Origin: Candidatus Dechloromonas phosphorivorans
GTDB lineage: Bacteria > Pseudomonadota > Gammaproteobacteria > Burkholderiales > Rhodocyclaceae
Direction of reading: 5' to 3'
Assembly (NCBI GenBank): GCA_016709495.1
Contig: JADJMS010000046.1
Location: 318,141-382,140, forward strand
DNA length: 64,000 nucleotides
Below the pieces are notes generated by a model, which saw nothing but the letters and a program-made list of their open reading frames with translations, was not told where the DNA came from and made no database searches. Positions 8,673-18,367 of this stretch are shown here, in pieces. Position 1 is the first letter of the stretch. Each line of letters opens with the position of its first letter. Both the position numbers and the translations under genes were made by a program.

Positions 8673-10547
8673 ATGGCAGCAGTGATGCCCGCAACAGCCG
8701 CTAGCCGGCTTCTTTTGTCCGGTAATGAAGCCGTCGCCCGTGCCGTCTGGGAGGCGGGTGTCAAAGTTGCCGCCGCCTATCCCGGCACGCCATCGACGGA
8801 AATGATGGAAGTCATTTCGACCTACCCCGACCTCTATGCCGAGTGGTCCGTGAATGAAAAGGTTTCTCTGGAGGTGGCGATTGGCGCGGCTTACGCTGGC
8901 TCGCGCGCTTTCTGCTGCATGAAACATGTTGGTATGAACGTCGCTTCTGATGCGCTGATGACGCTGACGCTGACCGGCGTGATCGGCGGCTTGGTGATTG
9001 CGATTGCTGACGACGTCGGCCTGTCGTCCTCTCAGAACGAACAGGATTCGCGCTACTGGGGCCGCTTTGCGCACGTGCCGGTGTTTGAGCCGGCAGATTC
9101 GCAAGAGGCCTATGAAATGACATTGGTCGCCTACGAACTCTCGGAAAAGTTCAAGGTGCCGGTCATTTTGCGCATGACGACGCGAATCAATCACGTTAAA
9201 TCGCTAGTGACGGTTGGTGAACGTGCGCAGCACATCGGTGCCGGCTTCAAGAAAGAGCCGGGTCGCTTTGTCATGGTGCCGGGTAATGCCGGCAAGCGTA
9301 TTCCGTTGATGTTCCAGCGCGATATTGAATTGCGGGCCTATGCCGAAACATCGCCGTTGAATTTCATCGAAGCGGGTTCGGATAGGCGAGTCGGCTTTAT
9401 CGCTTCCGGCCCGGCGTACATGCACGTCAAGGAATCATTCCCGAACGCACCGGTGCTCAAGCTGGGTTTTTCCTGCCCGGTGCCGTTCGAGAAATGCCGC
9501 GAACTGGCAGCCATGGTCGATCAGGTGGTGGTCGTAGAAGAAGTCGAGCCGCTCGTCGAAAACGAGCTGAAGGCGCAGGGGGTCAAGGTCTTGGGCAAGG
9601 ATATTTTGCCTTTGCAGGGCGAGCTGTCGCCCAATGTCCTGCGCCCGGCGATTGCCCGGCTGCTTGGTGAGCCGGTGCCGGAAACGCAAGCGCTGCCGGC
9701 CATGCAGCTTTTCCCCCGGCCGCCGACCATGTGCGTGGCTTGCCCGCACCTCGGCGTTTATTACACACTGTCGCAGGTGCGAAATCTCAATATCTCTGGC
9801 GATATTGGCTGCTACACATTGGGTGCCGGCCATCCGTGGAATGCCCTCGATACCTGCGTCTCGATGGGCGCCTCGATGGGCGTCGCGCTCGGGATGGACA
9901 AGGGCCGTGGCGAAGCTGACAAGGATAAGCGTATCGTCGCCGTGATTGGCGATTCGACCTTCCTGCACATGGGTATGCAGGGCCTGCTCGACATGGTTTA
10001 CAACAAGGGCAACGTGACTGTGTTGTTGCTCGATAACCGCGCTGTCGGCATGACCGGCGGTCAGGACAATCCGGGCAATGGCCGTGATATCCACGGCGAA
10101 GAAGCGCCGCGCATTGACTTTGCCAAGCTGGTTTCGGCGTTGGGCGTCAAGGAAGAGCGAATTCATACGGTCAACCCGTATGAGCTGCCGGTTTTGTTCA
10201 AGACCATCCGTGATGAAGTGAAAGTGCCTGATGTTTCGGTGATCATTACCGACCAGCCTTGTGTGCTGATCAAGGATTACCACAAGCTGAAACCGTTCGA
10301 GGTGATCGACGACAAGTGCACCGGTTGCGGCAACTGTATCGATGTCGGCTGCCCGGCGATTCATGTCACACGGCGTGGCAAGGAAGTGAAACCGAGTGGC
10401 AAGGAGGTCGATCTCGCCTTTGTGCGTATCGAGTCTTCCGTTTGTACCGGTTGCGGTCTCTGCGTTCAGCCCTGCGCGCCGAAAGCCATTGTGCATTACG
10501 CGCCGGTTTCACCGATCAAACTGGTCAATATGGGCTGCGGAGTCTGA
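8673..10547 (+). CDS. iorA: Indolepyruvate ferredoxin oxidoreductase, alpha subunit
   Basis: This 624-residue ThDP enzyme, with IorB, oxidatively decarboxylates aryl pyruvates (indolepyruvate, phenylpyruvate) to aryl-acetyl-CoA using ferredoxin. The N-terminal pyrimidine-binding part contains AYPGTPSTEMMEV. The ThDP-binding part has GDSTFLHMGMQGLLDMVY and DNRAVGMTG. The C-terminus carries two [4Fe-4S] ferredoxin motifs, CTGCGNCIDVGCP and CTGCGLCVQPCAP. The ATG at 8673 is chosen over an upstream in-frame start (8601) because it follows AGGAG and starts the conserved N-terminus. iorB begins 1 bp after the stop, so the two are co-transcribed. Confidence 0.95.
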   Translation: MAAVMPATAASRLLLSGNEAVARAVWEAGVKVAAAYPGTPSTEMMEVISTYPDLYAEWSVNEKVSLEVAIGAAYAGSRAFCCMKHVGMNVASDALMTLTLTGVIGGLVIAIADDVGLSSSQNEQDSRYWGRFAHVPVFEPADSQEAYEMTLVAYELSEKFKVPVILRMTTRINHVKSLVTVGERAQHIGAGFKKEPGRFVMVPGNAGKRIPLMFQRDIELRAYAETSPLNFIEAGSDRRVGFIASGPAYMHVKESFPNAPVLKLGFSCPVPFEKCRELAAMVDQVVVVEEVEPLVENELKAQGVKVLGKDILPLQGELSPNVLRPAIARLLGEPVPETQALPAMQLFPRPPTMCVACPHLGVYYTLSQVRNLNISGDIGCYTLGAGHPWNALDTCVSMGASMGVALGMDKGRGEADKDKRIVAVIGDSTFLHMGMQGLLDMVYNKGNVTVLLLDNRAVGMTGGQDNPGNGRDIHGEEAPRIDFAKLVSALGVKEERIHTVNPYELPVLFKTIRDEVKVPDVSVIITDQPCVLIKDYHKLKPFEVIDDKCTGCGNCIDVGCPAIHVTRRGKEVKPSGKEVDLAFVRIESSVCTGCGLCVQPCAPKAIVHYAPVSPIKLVNMGCGV

Positions 10548-10548
10548 A

Positions 10549-11160
10549 ATGAGCGACAACACCAATATTCTTGTAGTTGGAATCGGTGGTCAGGGCGTCA
10601 TGACCGCGACGGAAATTCTTGCCGAAGCCGCCATCGCCCTTGGCCACGATGCCAAGAAAACCGAAGTCGCCGGCATGGCGCAGCGCGGCGGGGTGGTTTC
10701 CTCGCATCTGCGTTTCGGCAAGAAAGTTCTGTCGCCGCAGATCACGCCGGGCACGGCGGATGTGTTGCTCGGTTTCGAGTCGGCCGAGGCGATGCGTTGG
10801 CAGCACATGCTCAAGCAGGGTGGCATCACGCTGATGAATACCGCCCGGCTGGTGCCGCCGGTGGTTGAACTCGGCCTGTTTGATTACCCCGAAGACCCTC
10901 TGGCCGAAATTCGGAAGTGCGGCAACAAGGTGGTTGCATTCGATGCAACATCAATTGCGCAGGCCTTGGGTGATATTCGACTTGGCAATACGGTCATGCT
11001 GGGGGCGATTGCCGATCATTTGCCGTTTGGTGCAGAGGTTCTACTCGACTGTGTTCTCAAGCGTTTTCAGCGCAAGGGCGAACAAATGGTCGAATTGAAT
11101 CGTCGGGCTTTTGAGGCTGGACGGGCGGCAGTCGGAGAGGCAGAAGCCGCGCTGGCGTAA
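10549..11160 (+). CDS. iorB: Indolepyruvate oxidoreductase, beta subunit
   Basis: This 203-residue gamma-type subunit of the 2-oxoacid:ferredoxin oxidoreductase family begins NILVVGIGGQGVMTATEILAE and contains the conserved TEVAGMAQRGGVVSSHLR segment that builds the CoA/substrate side of the active site with IorA. The ATG at 10549 is one base after the iorA stop. An in-frame upstream extension is an artefact overlapping iorA. A strong intrinsic terminator follows, so iorAB is a two-gene unit. Role: anaerobic or micro-oxic catabolism of aromatic amino acids through aryl-acetyl-CoA. Confidence 0.94.
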   Translation: MSDNTNILVVGIGGQGVMTATEILAEAAIALGHDAKKTEVAGMAQRGGVVSSHLRFGKKVLSPQITPGTADVLLGFESAEAMRWQHMLKQGGITLMNTARLVPPVVELGLFDYPEDPLAEIRKCGNKVVAFDATSIAQALGDIRLGNTVMLGAIADHLPFGAEVLLDCVLKRFQRKGEQMVELNRRAFEAGRAAVGEAEAALA

Positions 11161-11186
11161 TCTGGTAAAATATTTGCCAACTTAGA

Positions 11187-11220
11187 GGGAAAGGTCACCG
11201 CCTTTCCCCTTTTTATTTTT
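11187..11220 (+). terminator. Intrinsic terminator after iorAB
   Basis: GGGAAAGG (11187-11194) pairs perfectly with CCTTTCCC (11201-11208) around a 6-base loop, followed by a long T-rich tail (CTTTTTATTTTT). It separates iorB from folD. Confidence 0.9.
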
Positions 11221-11233
11221 GTGGGATGCAACG

Positions 11234-12088
11234 ATGACGGCACAAATTATTGATGGCAAGGCGCTGGCCGAAGAACTGCGTCAAGGTTTCAAGGCGCGCG
11301 TTGAGGCGCTCACCGCAAAGGGTCACAAACCCGGTCTGGTCGTTGTCCTGGTGGGTGCCGATCCTGCTTCCGAGGTCTATGTGCGCAACAAGGTCAATGG
11401 CTGCCTGGCCATCGGCATGCATTCCAAGAAAATTACCTACGATGCGACGGTCGACCAGGCAATTGTCCTGAAAAAAATTGCCGAGTTGAATGCCGACCCC
11501 AATATCCACGGCATCCTGGTGCAATTGCCATTGCCTAAACACTTCGATGAAGAAGCGGTGCTTGAGGCGATTGCCGCCGACAAGGACGTTGACGGTTTTC
11601 ACGCTGAAAACGTTGGCGCGCTGGCCCAGGGCAATCCACGCTTCATCCCCTGTACGCCGTATGGTGTGATGAAAATGTTCGAGAAGGGCAATGTCGATCT
11701 GAGCGGCAAGGAGGCCGTCGTCATTGGTCGTTCCAATATCGTCGGAAAGCCGATGGCACTGCTGCTGATCAATGCTGGCGCCACCGTCACCGTTTGTAAT
11801 TCCCGCACCAAGGATTTGATGGGCCACACCCGCCGTGCCGACATTCTGGTTGCCGCCGTTGGCAAGCCGCGTTTCGTTACCGCTGATATGGTCAAGCCGG
11901 GTGCCGTCGTCATCGACGTTGGCATCAATCGCTTGCCGGATGGCAAGCTCTGCGGCGACGTTGATTTTGCCGGCTGCCTTGAAGTGGCCGGCCAGATTAC
12001 CCCGGTGCCGGGTGGCGTTGGTCCGATGACCATTACCATGTTGCTCGCCAATACGATCGAAGCGGCGGAACGGAAAGCTAAACTATGA
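11234..12088 (+). CDS. folD: Methylenetetrahydrofolate dehydrogenase/cyclohydrolase
   Basis: This 284-residue bifunctional enzyme interconverts 5,10-methylene-, methenyl- and 10-formyl-tetrahydrofolate and supplies one-carbon units to purine synthesis. Motifs seen: VYVRNKVNGC with the catalytic lysine, VQLPLPKHFD, DVDGFHAENVGAL, the NADP-site GRSNIVGKPMALLL, and PVPGGVGPMTITML near the C-terminus. The ATG at 11234 is preferred to a GTG at 11219 because GGGATG provides a ribosome site and the family N-terminus starts here. Its stop overlaps the purE start (ATGA), so folD-purE-purK is translationally coupled and combines cofactor supply with the AIR carboxylation step. Confidence 0.96.
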   Translation: MTAQIIDGKALAEELRQGFKARVEALTAKGHKPGLVVVLVGADPASEVYVRNKVNGCLAIGMHSKKITYDATVDQAIVLKKIAELNADPNIHGILVQLPLPKHFDEEAVLEAIAADKDVDGFHAENVGALAQGNPRFIPCTPYGVMKMFEKGNVDLSGKEAVVIGRSNIVGKPMALLLINAGATVTVCNSRTKDLMGHTRRADILVAAVGKPRFVTADMVKPGAVVIDVGINRLPDGKLCGDVDFAGCLEVAGQITPVPGGVGPMTITMLLANTIEAAERKAKL

Positions 12089-12585
12089 CCTCACATCACC
12101 AACCTCTTGTCGGCGTCGTCATGGGCTCCGATTCTGACTGGCCGACCATGCAGGCTGCTGCCGTAATCCTCAAGGAATTCGGTGTTGCTTTTGAAGCGCG
12201 CGTCGTTTCAGCCCATCGCACCCCTGATCTGCTGTTCGATTACGCCAGCATGGCCGGCGAGCGCGGCCTCAAGGCCATTATTGCCGGCGCCGGTGGAGCA
12301 GCTCATTTGCCAGGCATGCTGGCAGCCAAAACCATTGTTCCCGTGCTGGGCGTGCCGGTGCAGTCCAAGGCGTTGTCCGGCAAGGATTCACTCCTTTCCA
12401 TCGTCCAGATGCCCAAGGGGATTCCTGTCGCGACCTTTGCCATTGGCGAAGCCGGTGCAGCCAATGCAGCGCTGTTTGCAGTCGCGATGTTGGCCAATGA
12501 AGATGCCGAACTGAATGCCAAATTGCTGGCTTTCCGCCAGGCTCAGACGGAAAAAGTTCTGGCCATGAAACTGTCCGACGTATGA
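12085..12585 (+). CDS. purE: N5-carboxyaminoimidazole ribonucleotide mutase
   Basis: This 166-residue class I PurE converts N5-CAIR to CAIR in de novo purine synthesis. Signature segments are GSDSDWPTM at the N-terminus, SAHRTPDLLFDYA and GAGGAAHLPGM, which hold the nucleotide and the catalytic histidine. It overlaps folD by 4 bp and purK by 4 bp, so all three should be translated in step. Length is normal for the family. Confidence 0.97.
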   Translation: MTSHHQPLVGVVMGSDSDWPTMQAAAVILKEFGVAFEARVVSAHRTPDLLFDYASMAGERGLKAIIAGAGGAAHLPGMLAAKTIVPVLGVPVQSKALSGKDSLLSIVQMPKGIPVATFAIGEAGAANAALFAVAMLANEDAELNAKLLAFRQAQTEKVLAMKLSDV

Positions 12586-13757
12586 ATGCCATGTCCACGA
12601 CCATGATTTTGCCGCCCGCGACACTGGGCATGCTTGGTGGTGGCCAGCTCGGCGGTTTTTTTGTTGCCGCCGCCCACGAGCTGGGTTATCAGGTATGGGT
12701 GCTTGATCCTGACAAAAATAGTCCGGCGGCACGTTCGGCGGACCGTCATTTTTGCGCCGACTATGACGACTTTGCCGCACTGGATGAGTTTGCCGCGGGC
12801 TGTGCAGCAATCACGACTGAATTTGAGAACGTGCCGGCGGCAACACTCGATTACCTCGCCAAATTTGTACCGGTACGCCCTTCGGGTTCAGCGGTAGCGA
12901 TTTGTCAGAATCGAATTGCCGAAAAGTCGTTTCTGCGTGACCACGGTTTGTCGCATGGTCCGTTTGCCGTGATTCGCAGTGCCGAAGATATCAACAATGC
13001 GGCTCCGACACTGTTTCCTGCCATTTTGAAAGTGGCCCGCTTTGGTTACGATGGCAAGGGGCAGGCGACTGTTGTCAACCGCGAAGAAGCGATCACTGCG
13101 TTTGCTCGCTTCAAGGGCGAAGCTTGCGTGCTGGAGAAACGACTCGCACTCGATTACGAAATATCGGTGATTCTGGCGCGCGACCAAGATGGCCGGGTTT
13201 GTTGTTTCCCGACCGGTGAAAATCAGCACACCCGTGGCATTCTCGATGTCTCTATCGTGCCGGCTCGTACTTCGGATAATCTGCGTCGTGAGGCTGAGGT
13301 CTTGGCTGCCCGTATCGCTGAAAAACTAGACTACATCGGCACCATGGGCGTGGAGTTTTTTGTCAGTGGCGGCCAGTTGGTCATCAATGAAATGGCGCCC
13401 CGCCCGCACAATAGCGGTCACTACACGCTGGATGCCTGCGTAACCAATCAGTTCGAGCAGCAGGTTCGGGCACTATGCGGATTGCCGCTCGGCGAGCCGC
13501 GGGCTCATTCGGTGGCGGTTATGGTTAATCTGCTGGGCGATCTCTGGTTTGAGCAACGCGCCGGTGGTGAGCACTATCGCGAGCCAGACTGGTCAACGCT
13601 GTATGCCTTCCCTGACTTGAAACTGCACATGTATGGCAAGCATCACGCCAGGCCTGGCCGCAAGATGGGGCACTTCACGGTGCTCGGTAGCGACATGTCC
13701 AGCGTGCTGGAAACTGCACTGGCGGCGCGCAGGGCCATCGGCATTGAAGGCGAATGA
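12582..13757 (+). CDS. purK: N5-carboxyaminoimidazole ribonucleotide synthase
   Basis: This 391-residue ATP-grasp enzyme makes N5-CAIR from AIR, bicarbonate and ATP, handing its product to PurE. It shows the N-terminal nucleotide loop LGMLGGGQLGG, the ATP-grasp phrases VARFGYDGKGQ and VLEKRLALDYEISVI, and the metal-binding EMAPRPHNSGHYTLDAC. The start at 12582 overlaps the purE stop. The predicted tsaC coding sequence begins inside its last codons in another frame. Confidence 0.97.
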   Translation: MNAMSTTMILPPATLGMLGGGQLGGFFVAAAHELGYQVWVLDPDKNSPAARSADRHFCADYDDFAALDEFAAGCAAITTEFENVPAATLDYLAKFVPVRPSGSAVAICQNRIAEKSFLRDHGLSHGPFAVIRSAEDINNAAPTLFPAILKVARFGYDGKGQATVVNREEAITAFARFKGEACVLEKRLALDYEISVILARDQDGRVCCFPTGENQHTRGILDVSIVPARTSDNLRREAEVLAARIAEKLDYIGTMGVEFFVSGGQLVINEMAPRPHNSGHYTLDACVTNQFEQQVRALCGLPLGEPRAHSVAVMVNLLGDLWFEQRAGGEHYREPDWSTLYAFPDLKLHMYGKHHARPGRKMGHFTVLGSDMSSVLETALAARRAIGIEGE

Positions 13758-14745
13758 TTCCGGCCGAAGCGATTTCACGCGCGCAGTTGATCTGCTGCGC
13801 GCTGGCGAACTGGTCGCTTTCCCGACAGAAACGGTTTATGGATTGGGCGCGGATGCGTCAAATCCGGCAGCGGTTGCCAAAATTTTTGCAGCCAAAGGGC
13901 GCCCGGCCGATCATCCTCTGATCGTTCATCTGGCCGGTCACGATGCCGTCGAGCATTGGGCGGAAGACGTGCCGGCGGTTGCCTGGGAATTGATGGAAAC
14001 CTTCTGGCCCGGCCCGCTCACCCTGATTCTAAAAAAACAGGCCTGGGTGCCGTCGACCGTAACAGGTGGGCAAGACACCGTTGGTCTGCGCGTTCCTGGG
14101 CACCCGGTTGCGCTCGAGTTGCTGCGCCGCTTCGCCGCCAGCGGCGGGCATGGTGGCGTTGCGGCGCCCTCAGCCAATCGCTTCGGGCGGATCAGTCCAA
14201 CAACGGCCGCCCACGTTCAGGAAGAACTCGGCGAACGCGTGCCTTTGATTTTGGACGGCGGCGCTTGTGCTGTCGGTATTGAATCAACCATCGTCGATTG
14301 TTCGCGCGGTGACCCCGTGGTGTTGCGCCCCGGCCATATTTCGCCGTTGCATCTTGAGGCGGTATTAGGGAGGCTGCCGGATATTGCCACCGCCGTTGGC
14401 GCGCCGCGTGTCTCCGGGTCACTGGCCGCGCACTATGCCCCGCTGACGCCGATGCGTATCGTTACCGGGCCGCGCCTGCTTGATTTCATCAACGCCCAGC
14501 GCCACAAAGGTGACCGTTGCGGCGTCATCGGCCACAGCCAGCCGCCGCAAGCCGGCATGCCGCATGTCTGGCGCATGCTGCCGGCTGACCCGGTTGGCTA
14601 CGCCCACGAACTCTACGCTGCCCTGCGCGACATGGATCACGCGGGGGTCGATTTGATCGCTGTCGAAGCGCTGCCGGAATCGCCGCTCTGGGCTGCCGTC
14701 AGCGACCGTCTGCGCCGCGCAGCAGCAGGCGCCGGCCAACCCTGA
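13744..14745 (+). CDS. tsaC: L-threonylcarbamoyladenylate synthase, Sua5/TsaC family
   Basis: The enzyme makes threonylcarbamoyl-AMP from threonine, bicarbonate and ATP for the t6A modification of ANN-decoding tRNAs. The YrdC core is clear: AFPTETVYGLGADA, KIFAAKGRPADHPLIVH, FWPGPLTLIL, VGLRVPGHP and APSANRFGRISPT. A C-terminal Sua5 domain follows (about residues 215-333), so this is the longer Sua5 form. No ATG fits near the conserved N-terminus. The in-frame TTG at 13744, overlapping the end of purK, is the best guess and gives about 333 residues; the exact start is uncertain. Confidence 0.9.
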   Translation: MKANDSGRSDFTRAVDLLRAGELVAFPTETVYGLGADASNPAAVAKIFAAKGRPADHPLIVHLAGHDAVEHWAEDVPAVAWELMETFWPGPLTLILKKQAWVPSTVTGGQDTVGLRVPGHPVALELLRRFAASGGHGGVAAPSANRFGRISPTTAAHVQEELGERVPLILDGGACAVGIESTIVDCSRGDPVVLRPGHISPLHLEAVLGRLPDIATAVGAPRVSGSLAAHYAPLTPMRIVTGPRLLDFINAQRHKGDRCGVIGHSQPPQAGMPHVWRMLPADPVGYAHELYAALRDMDHAGVDLIAVEALPESPLWAAVSDRLRRAAAGAGQP

Positions 14746-14793
14746 GCAGGCTTTGATTCGCCGAATGGAGTGATATAGAATCAATTCCATGTT

Positions 14794-14869
14794 GGGGGCG
14801 TAGCTCAGTTGGGAGAGCGATTGGTTCGCAATCAATAGGTCAGGAGTTCGATCCTCCTCGTCTCCACCA
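14794..14869 (+). tRNA. tRNA-Ala (anticodon CGC)
   Basis: The 76-base cloverleaf has acceptor strands GGGGGCG/CGTCTCC including the alanine identity pair G3-U70, a D-arm GCTCAGTTGGGAGAGC, an anticodon loop TTCGCAA (CGC, reading GCG codons), a T-arm AGGAG-TTCGATC-CTCCT, and an encoded CCA. The anticodon stem ends in a G-T pair next to the loop. A terminator follows, and an integrase relic starts 165 bp downstream, so this gene may have served as an integration site. Confidence 0.93.
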
Positions 14870-14897
14870 ACGAGATGTTTCAAGAAGTTCAAAGAAG

Positions 14898-14936
14898 GCC
14901 AGAAACCAACGAGAAATCAAGGGTTCTGGCTTTTTT
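14898..14936 (+). terminator. Intrinsic terminator of tRNA-Ala
   Basis: GCCAGAA pairs with TTCTGGC (extended by a CC-GG step past one mismatch) around a 13-base loop, followed by six Ts at 14931-14936. Confidence 0.75.
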
Positions 14937-14952
14937 GCGTCTATTGTGTTCC

Positions 14953-15041
14953 GGGGGGCATCTATTGCAATCCGGTATCAAGTGGGGCATTATTCGGGGC
15001 ATGCCCCCAAAGTTTTCAAGAGGATGCCCCCAAATGCCCCT
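14953..15041. repeat. GGGGCAT / ATGCCCC repeat array before the integrase relic
   Basis: Three forward GGGGCAT copies (near 14955, 14984 and 14995) and three inverted ATGCCCC copies (15001, 15024, 15034) lie within about 90 bp between tRNA-Ala and the integrase start. Such short arrays next to tyrosine integrases usually act as arm-type binding sites. This is inferred from position. Confidence 0.5.
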
Positions 15042-15549
15042 GACCGATACCGCAATTCGAACAGCCTGCCGAGCGCCAAGCCTGTGCGCATGTTTGATGG
15101 GGGCGGACTCTATCTCGAGTTGTCGCCAGCCGGTGGCAAGCTGTGGCGACTCAAGTACAGATTCAGCGGCAAGGAAAAGCGCCTGGCGCTTGGCGTCTAT
15201 CCAGAAATCAGCCTGAAGGATGCCGGGAGAGGCGAGAACATGCCCGCAAGCTGCTGGCCAATGACGTCGACCCCGGCGAAAATCGGAAGGTACAGAAGGC
15301 GGCAAAGGTAGAGCGCTCTGCAAACTCGTTTGAGGTGATCGGCCGGGAGTGGTTTGCAAAGCAATTGCCGACCTGGGCAACCAGCCACGCCGACAAGATC
15401 ATTGCCCGCCTGGAAAACGACGTATTCCCCTGGCTGGGCGGCAAGGCCATTGCCGAGATTAGCGCCCCGACGCTGACCGTGCTGCGTCGTATCGAAGGCA
15501 GGGGAACCAACGACACCGCACACCGGGCAAGCGGCAATATCAGCCAGAT
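15034..15549 (+). pseudogene. P4-type tyrosine integrase, N-terminal relic
   Basis: Three frames together spell a P4-like integrase N-terminus: MPLTDTAIR, then AKPVRMFDGGGLYLELSP with the DUF4102 phrase RLALGVYPEISLKDA, then RREHARKLLANDVDPGENRK and the core-binding VIGREWFAKQLPTW. There are at least two frameshifts (near 15060 and 15225). The coding stops at 15549, where the IS3-type element begins. The catalytic domain with the R-H-R-Y residues is missing, so it is dead. Position just after tRNA-Ala suggests it once belonged to an island integrated there. Confidence 0.8.
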
Positions 15550-16797
15550 GAGGTAGGTCGTCAATCGACGCCATCAACGCATGCTGCCAGCCGTTTTGCA
15601 TAGAACTGCTGGGTAAAAACTGCGGGCGAGAGATAGCCCATCGAGAATGCCGCCTATAGCGGTTGTAGAAGATGTCAACGTATTCACTGATCTCTCGAAT
15701 AGCTTCAGCTCGTGTTTCGTATCGCCGGTGATGCACGAGTTCGTTTTTCAGCGTTCCCCAGAAACTTTCCATGGGTGCATTGTCGTAACAGTTTCCTCGG
15801 CGAGACATGGATGCCTTCACGCCAAACTGGCTGACGAGTCGCTGATAGTCGTGACTGCAATACTGACTGCCACGATCTGAATGGTGAATCAGTCCAGAAG
15901 GTGGGACGTTTGCGGTGACCGCCAGGAATAGCGCCTTGCCGACCAGTTCCTTTGTCATCCGTCCACTCAGTGCGTACCCGACGATTTCGCAGGTGAAGAT
16001 ATCCCTGATCCCAGCCAGATAGAGCCAGCCTTCACTGGTCGGAATATAGGTGATATCAGTGACCCAGGCTTGTTTGGGCGTTGAGCCGTGAAGGTTTGGT
16101 TACAGATTGTCGGCCACCGGTAGCTTGTGATTCGAGTTGGTCGTTGCCTTGAATCTCCGCTTCTGCTTGCAGCGAAGGTTCATTTCCTGACGGAGTCGTT
16201 TGATGCGACCAACACTTGCTGGAAAGCCATCCGCCTTGAGTTCGGGCTGTAGTCGTTCGGCACCGTAGGTCTGCCGGGTTCGTTGATGTGCTGCACGTAT
16301 GGCAACGCAGAGTCGGGCATCTGCCTGCGCCCGCTTCGACGTTGGGCGTTCATCCCAGGCGTGATAGCCGCCTGACCGAGACATCAAACGCATTGGCCAT
16401 CAGGCTGATGGGGTAATGGAGTCGATTCTGTTTCATGACCGCGTACCGGGCAGTGACTCTCGCAAAGTACGCGGCCGCTTTTTTCAACAGGTCACGCTCC
16501 ATCTTCGTTTCGGCCAATCTCCTTACGTAGCCGAGAAAGCTCGGCCTCCTGTTCCGTCACTGGCGAACGATTTGAGCCAATTGCTGCCAGCTTCCCCGCC
16601 CTTGGCAAGCGCCAACCAGTTATCCAGTGTCTTCTTCGAAATTGACAGCCGCTTTGCTGCTGCCGATGCGCTCAGCCCGTCACGTAACACCAGCGCCGCC
16701 GCTTCCGCCCTGAATTCCTTTGTATATACCGCTCTCGGTATCCGTTCCATTCGATGCCTCCGTAAAATCATCTTACAGATGGCGTCCACTTTTTTCA
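15549..16797 (-). mobile_element. Degenerate IS3-family insertion sequence
   Basis: The element is bounded on the plus strand by TG (15549) and CA (16797), as in IS3 members. Near the ends the inverted pieces share GACGCCATC (about 15574-15582 and, inverted, 16779-16787), while the outermost bases differ, so one terminal repeat is eroded. It contains orfA and orfB on the minus strand, both frameshifted. The 3-base flanks (aga / gcc) do not match, so no target duplication remains, suggesting a deletion or rearrangement at one side. It truncates integrase relic 1. Confidence 0.75.
15561..16750 (-). pseudogene. IS3-family transposase orfA/orfB, frameshifted
   Basis: OrfA begins at 16750 (MERIPRAVYTKEF, HTH_Tnp_1 domain) and shifts frame near 16600 within a G run, continuing as ...SPVTEQEAELSRLRKE. 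OrfB (rve/DDE integrase) is recognisable from MKQNRLHYPISLMA through TYGAERLQPELKADGFPASVGR, TDITYIPTSEGW, LIHHSDRGSQYCS and SFWGTLKNE to the end at 15561. It changes frame near 16380 and again near 16080-16110. Individual DDE blocks are preserved but no continuous reading frame exists. Confidence 0.8.
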
Positions 16798-16837
16798 GCC
16801 TACCCAGCGCGGGGGCCAGCTAGGGGCGTACTGGTTA

Positions 16838-18190
16838 TGTTGCCGTCCGGCCCTTGCGCTTCCATCTGCAATACGCGTTTGCGGCGTGCCTGCCTGTAGC
16901 AATGTCATCTAGGCGCTTCTCCATGCCACTTAAATGCCGCGCGCTTCTCGTTGGTGTAGCTGTGGCGGCCAGAGTGCGCGGCCTGTACGCCTGCGGACAG
17001 TCCGTGGCTTGAAGTTGGGCGCGGGTAACCCGACTAATGCCCATGCCGGCTAAAGCACCGTTTCGCAGGTGCGGGCGAATGTCTCGCAGGTCGAATGCCT
17101 CGTACTTCATTGTTTTGGAAATGGAAGTCGGTCGCTTGCCGAAGGGTGGTTTTTCAACCAGTTGCGTTTTGCCGAACGAGGAAAAACAGAAGTGGCGTTT
17201 GAGCGGCTTTGGCACGCCCAATCAGTTTTCAACGACGGCAGCGGCCTTGATGCCAAGGTAGCAAGTGTTCGCAGGGTGCTGCGCCGTTCCTGCCGTCCCA
17301 GAGGCGCAGGGTTTGGCTGTCCCTGTCGTAGTCACTTACCTTGGCGCGGAGAAGTTGCGCCGCGTTGCCCACCAGAGAAGAGAGGGCTGGGGTTAGCGCC
17401 AAGTCGATAGGTCGTCATCGGATAGCGCGGCTATATATCTCTTCAGGTCATTGGCGTTTAGCGTGCGGTCGCCTCGATTCACCGCGATGGTGGCGATAAC
17501 CTTCCACGGGATTTATTTGAACCCGATAGGCGATAAAGGGGGCGTCAGCAGCTGGCGTTATATCGGGTTTTCGCCCGCGTTGAACGCGGCACTCAGGTAG
17601 CTACGCAGTACGCCGGCAGCGCGGCTTTTCTTCCTGCTCAATTACGAAGCGAACCATTGTAGGCATGATCGGGTGTGACTTTTTGGCGGGGGGAGCGCCA
17701 GAATATCAGGGTGCGCCTCTCGAAAACATGGCACTTGAAAATAGATTTTGCCTGTCTGGCGCTCTGTGCTTTGCCGTTGGCTTCCAAATGCTCACAGTAC
17801 GCATCCAGCAAAGCGCGCGCAAGGCGTAAAGCATTGGTTGTTCTCTTTTCGTTCTTCCAGCCTCAGTGGCAGCTTTAGCGGTAGTCTTTAACTTCTTCGA
17901 GTTCGCGCTTTTGCTCTCAAGGTCCATCCCCTTGTCGAGTACGCCCGCAATCGACGGGCTTCGATTCGCGTCGTCTAAATTCCAAACCTTTGTATCGCCA
18001 ATTGTTAGGCGAGGTGTTGCGCCGTTTAGGTAGCCTTGAAAAATATAGGCGCGGGGTGCCGTTCGGGGTGCGCTTGCCGGGCGGCGTGGCGCGTATCGCA
18101 AAAAGCCGGGAACCTCAGAGTCTCATTAGAAATGTTTGCGCCTTTCTGGCGGGCAGGAAAAGGAGGCACAACCCAGTGTGAGTTTGACTC
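16838..18190 (-). pseudogene. Second tyrosine integrase (P4/DUF4102 type), full-length but decayed
   Basis: Read on the minus strand in shifting frames, this is one integrase from N- to C-terminus: AYIFQGYLNGATPRLTIG and KVWNLDDA (DUF4102 arm domain, about 18000-18050), KTTAKAATEAGRTKREQPML (about 17850), LALTPALSSLVGNAAQLLRA with KVSDYDRDSQTLRLWDG (about 17300-17400), FDLRDIR (17090), GMGISRVTRAQLQ (about 17010), HSYTNEKRAAF and EKRLDDIATG (about 16910). At least four frameshifts and several stops interrupt it. It is oriented away from the 3' tRNA fragment at 18368-18416, consistent with an old island integrated at a tRNA gene. The exact start is uncertain. It is a separate integrase from the relic at 15034. 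Confidence 0.75.
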
Positions 18191-18367
18191 GCTCCAGCTT
18201 TTGGCATAGCTCGCTCGTTTCATGCAAGAGTTTTGTAAGAGCGAATGTAATACATGGTTCAACGCAAATCAACCTGATGATTAACGAAATCCTATGTTTG
18301 GTGAGGGTTTTGTTGGTGTTTTGTTGCTGTGGTGAATCTGTATCAACACCGATAAATCAGTGAAAAT

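Noticed and set aside
8265..9194. 309-codon minus-strand frame spanning the aceE-iorA gap
   Set aside because: Overlaps both genes on the wrong strand or frame and contains no conserved sequence.
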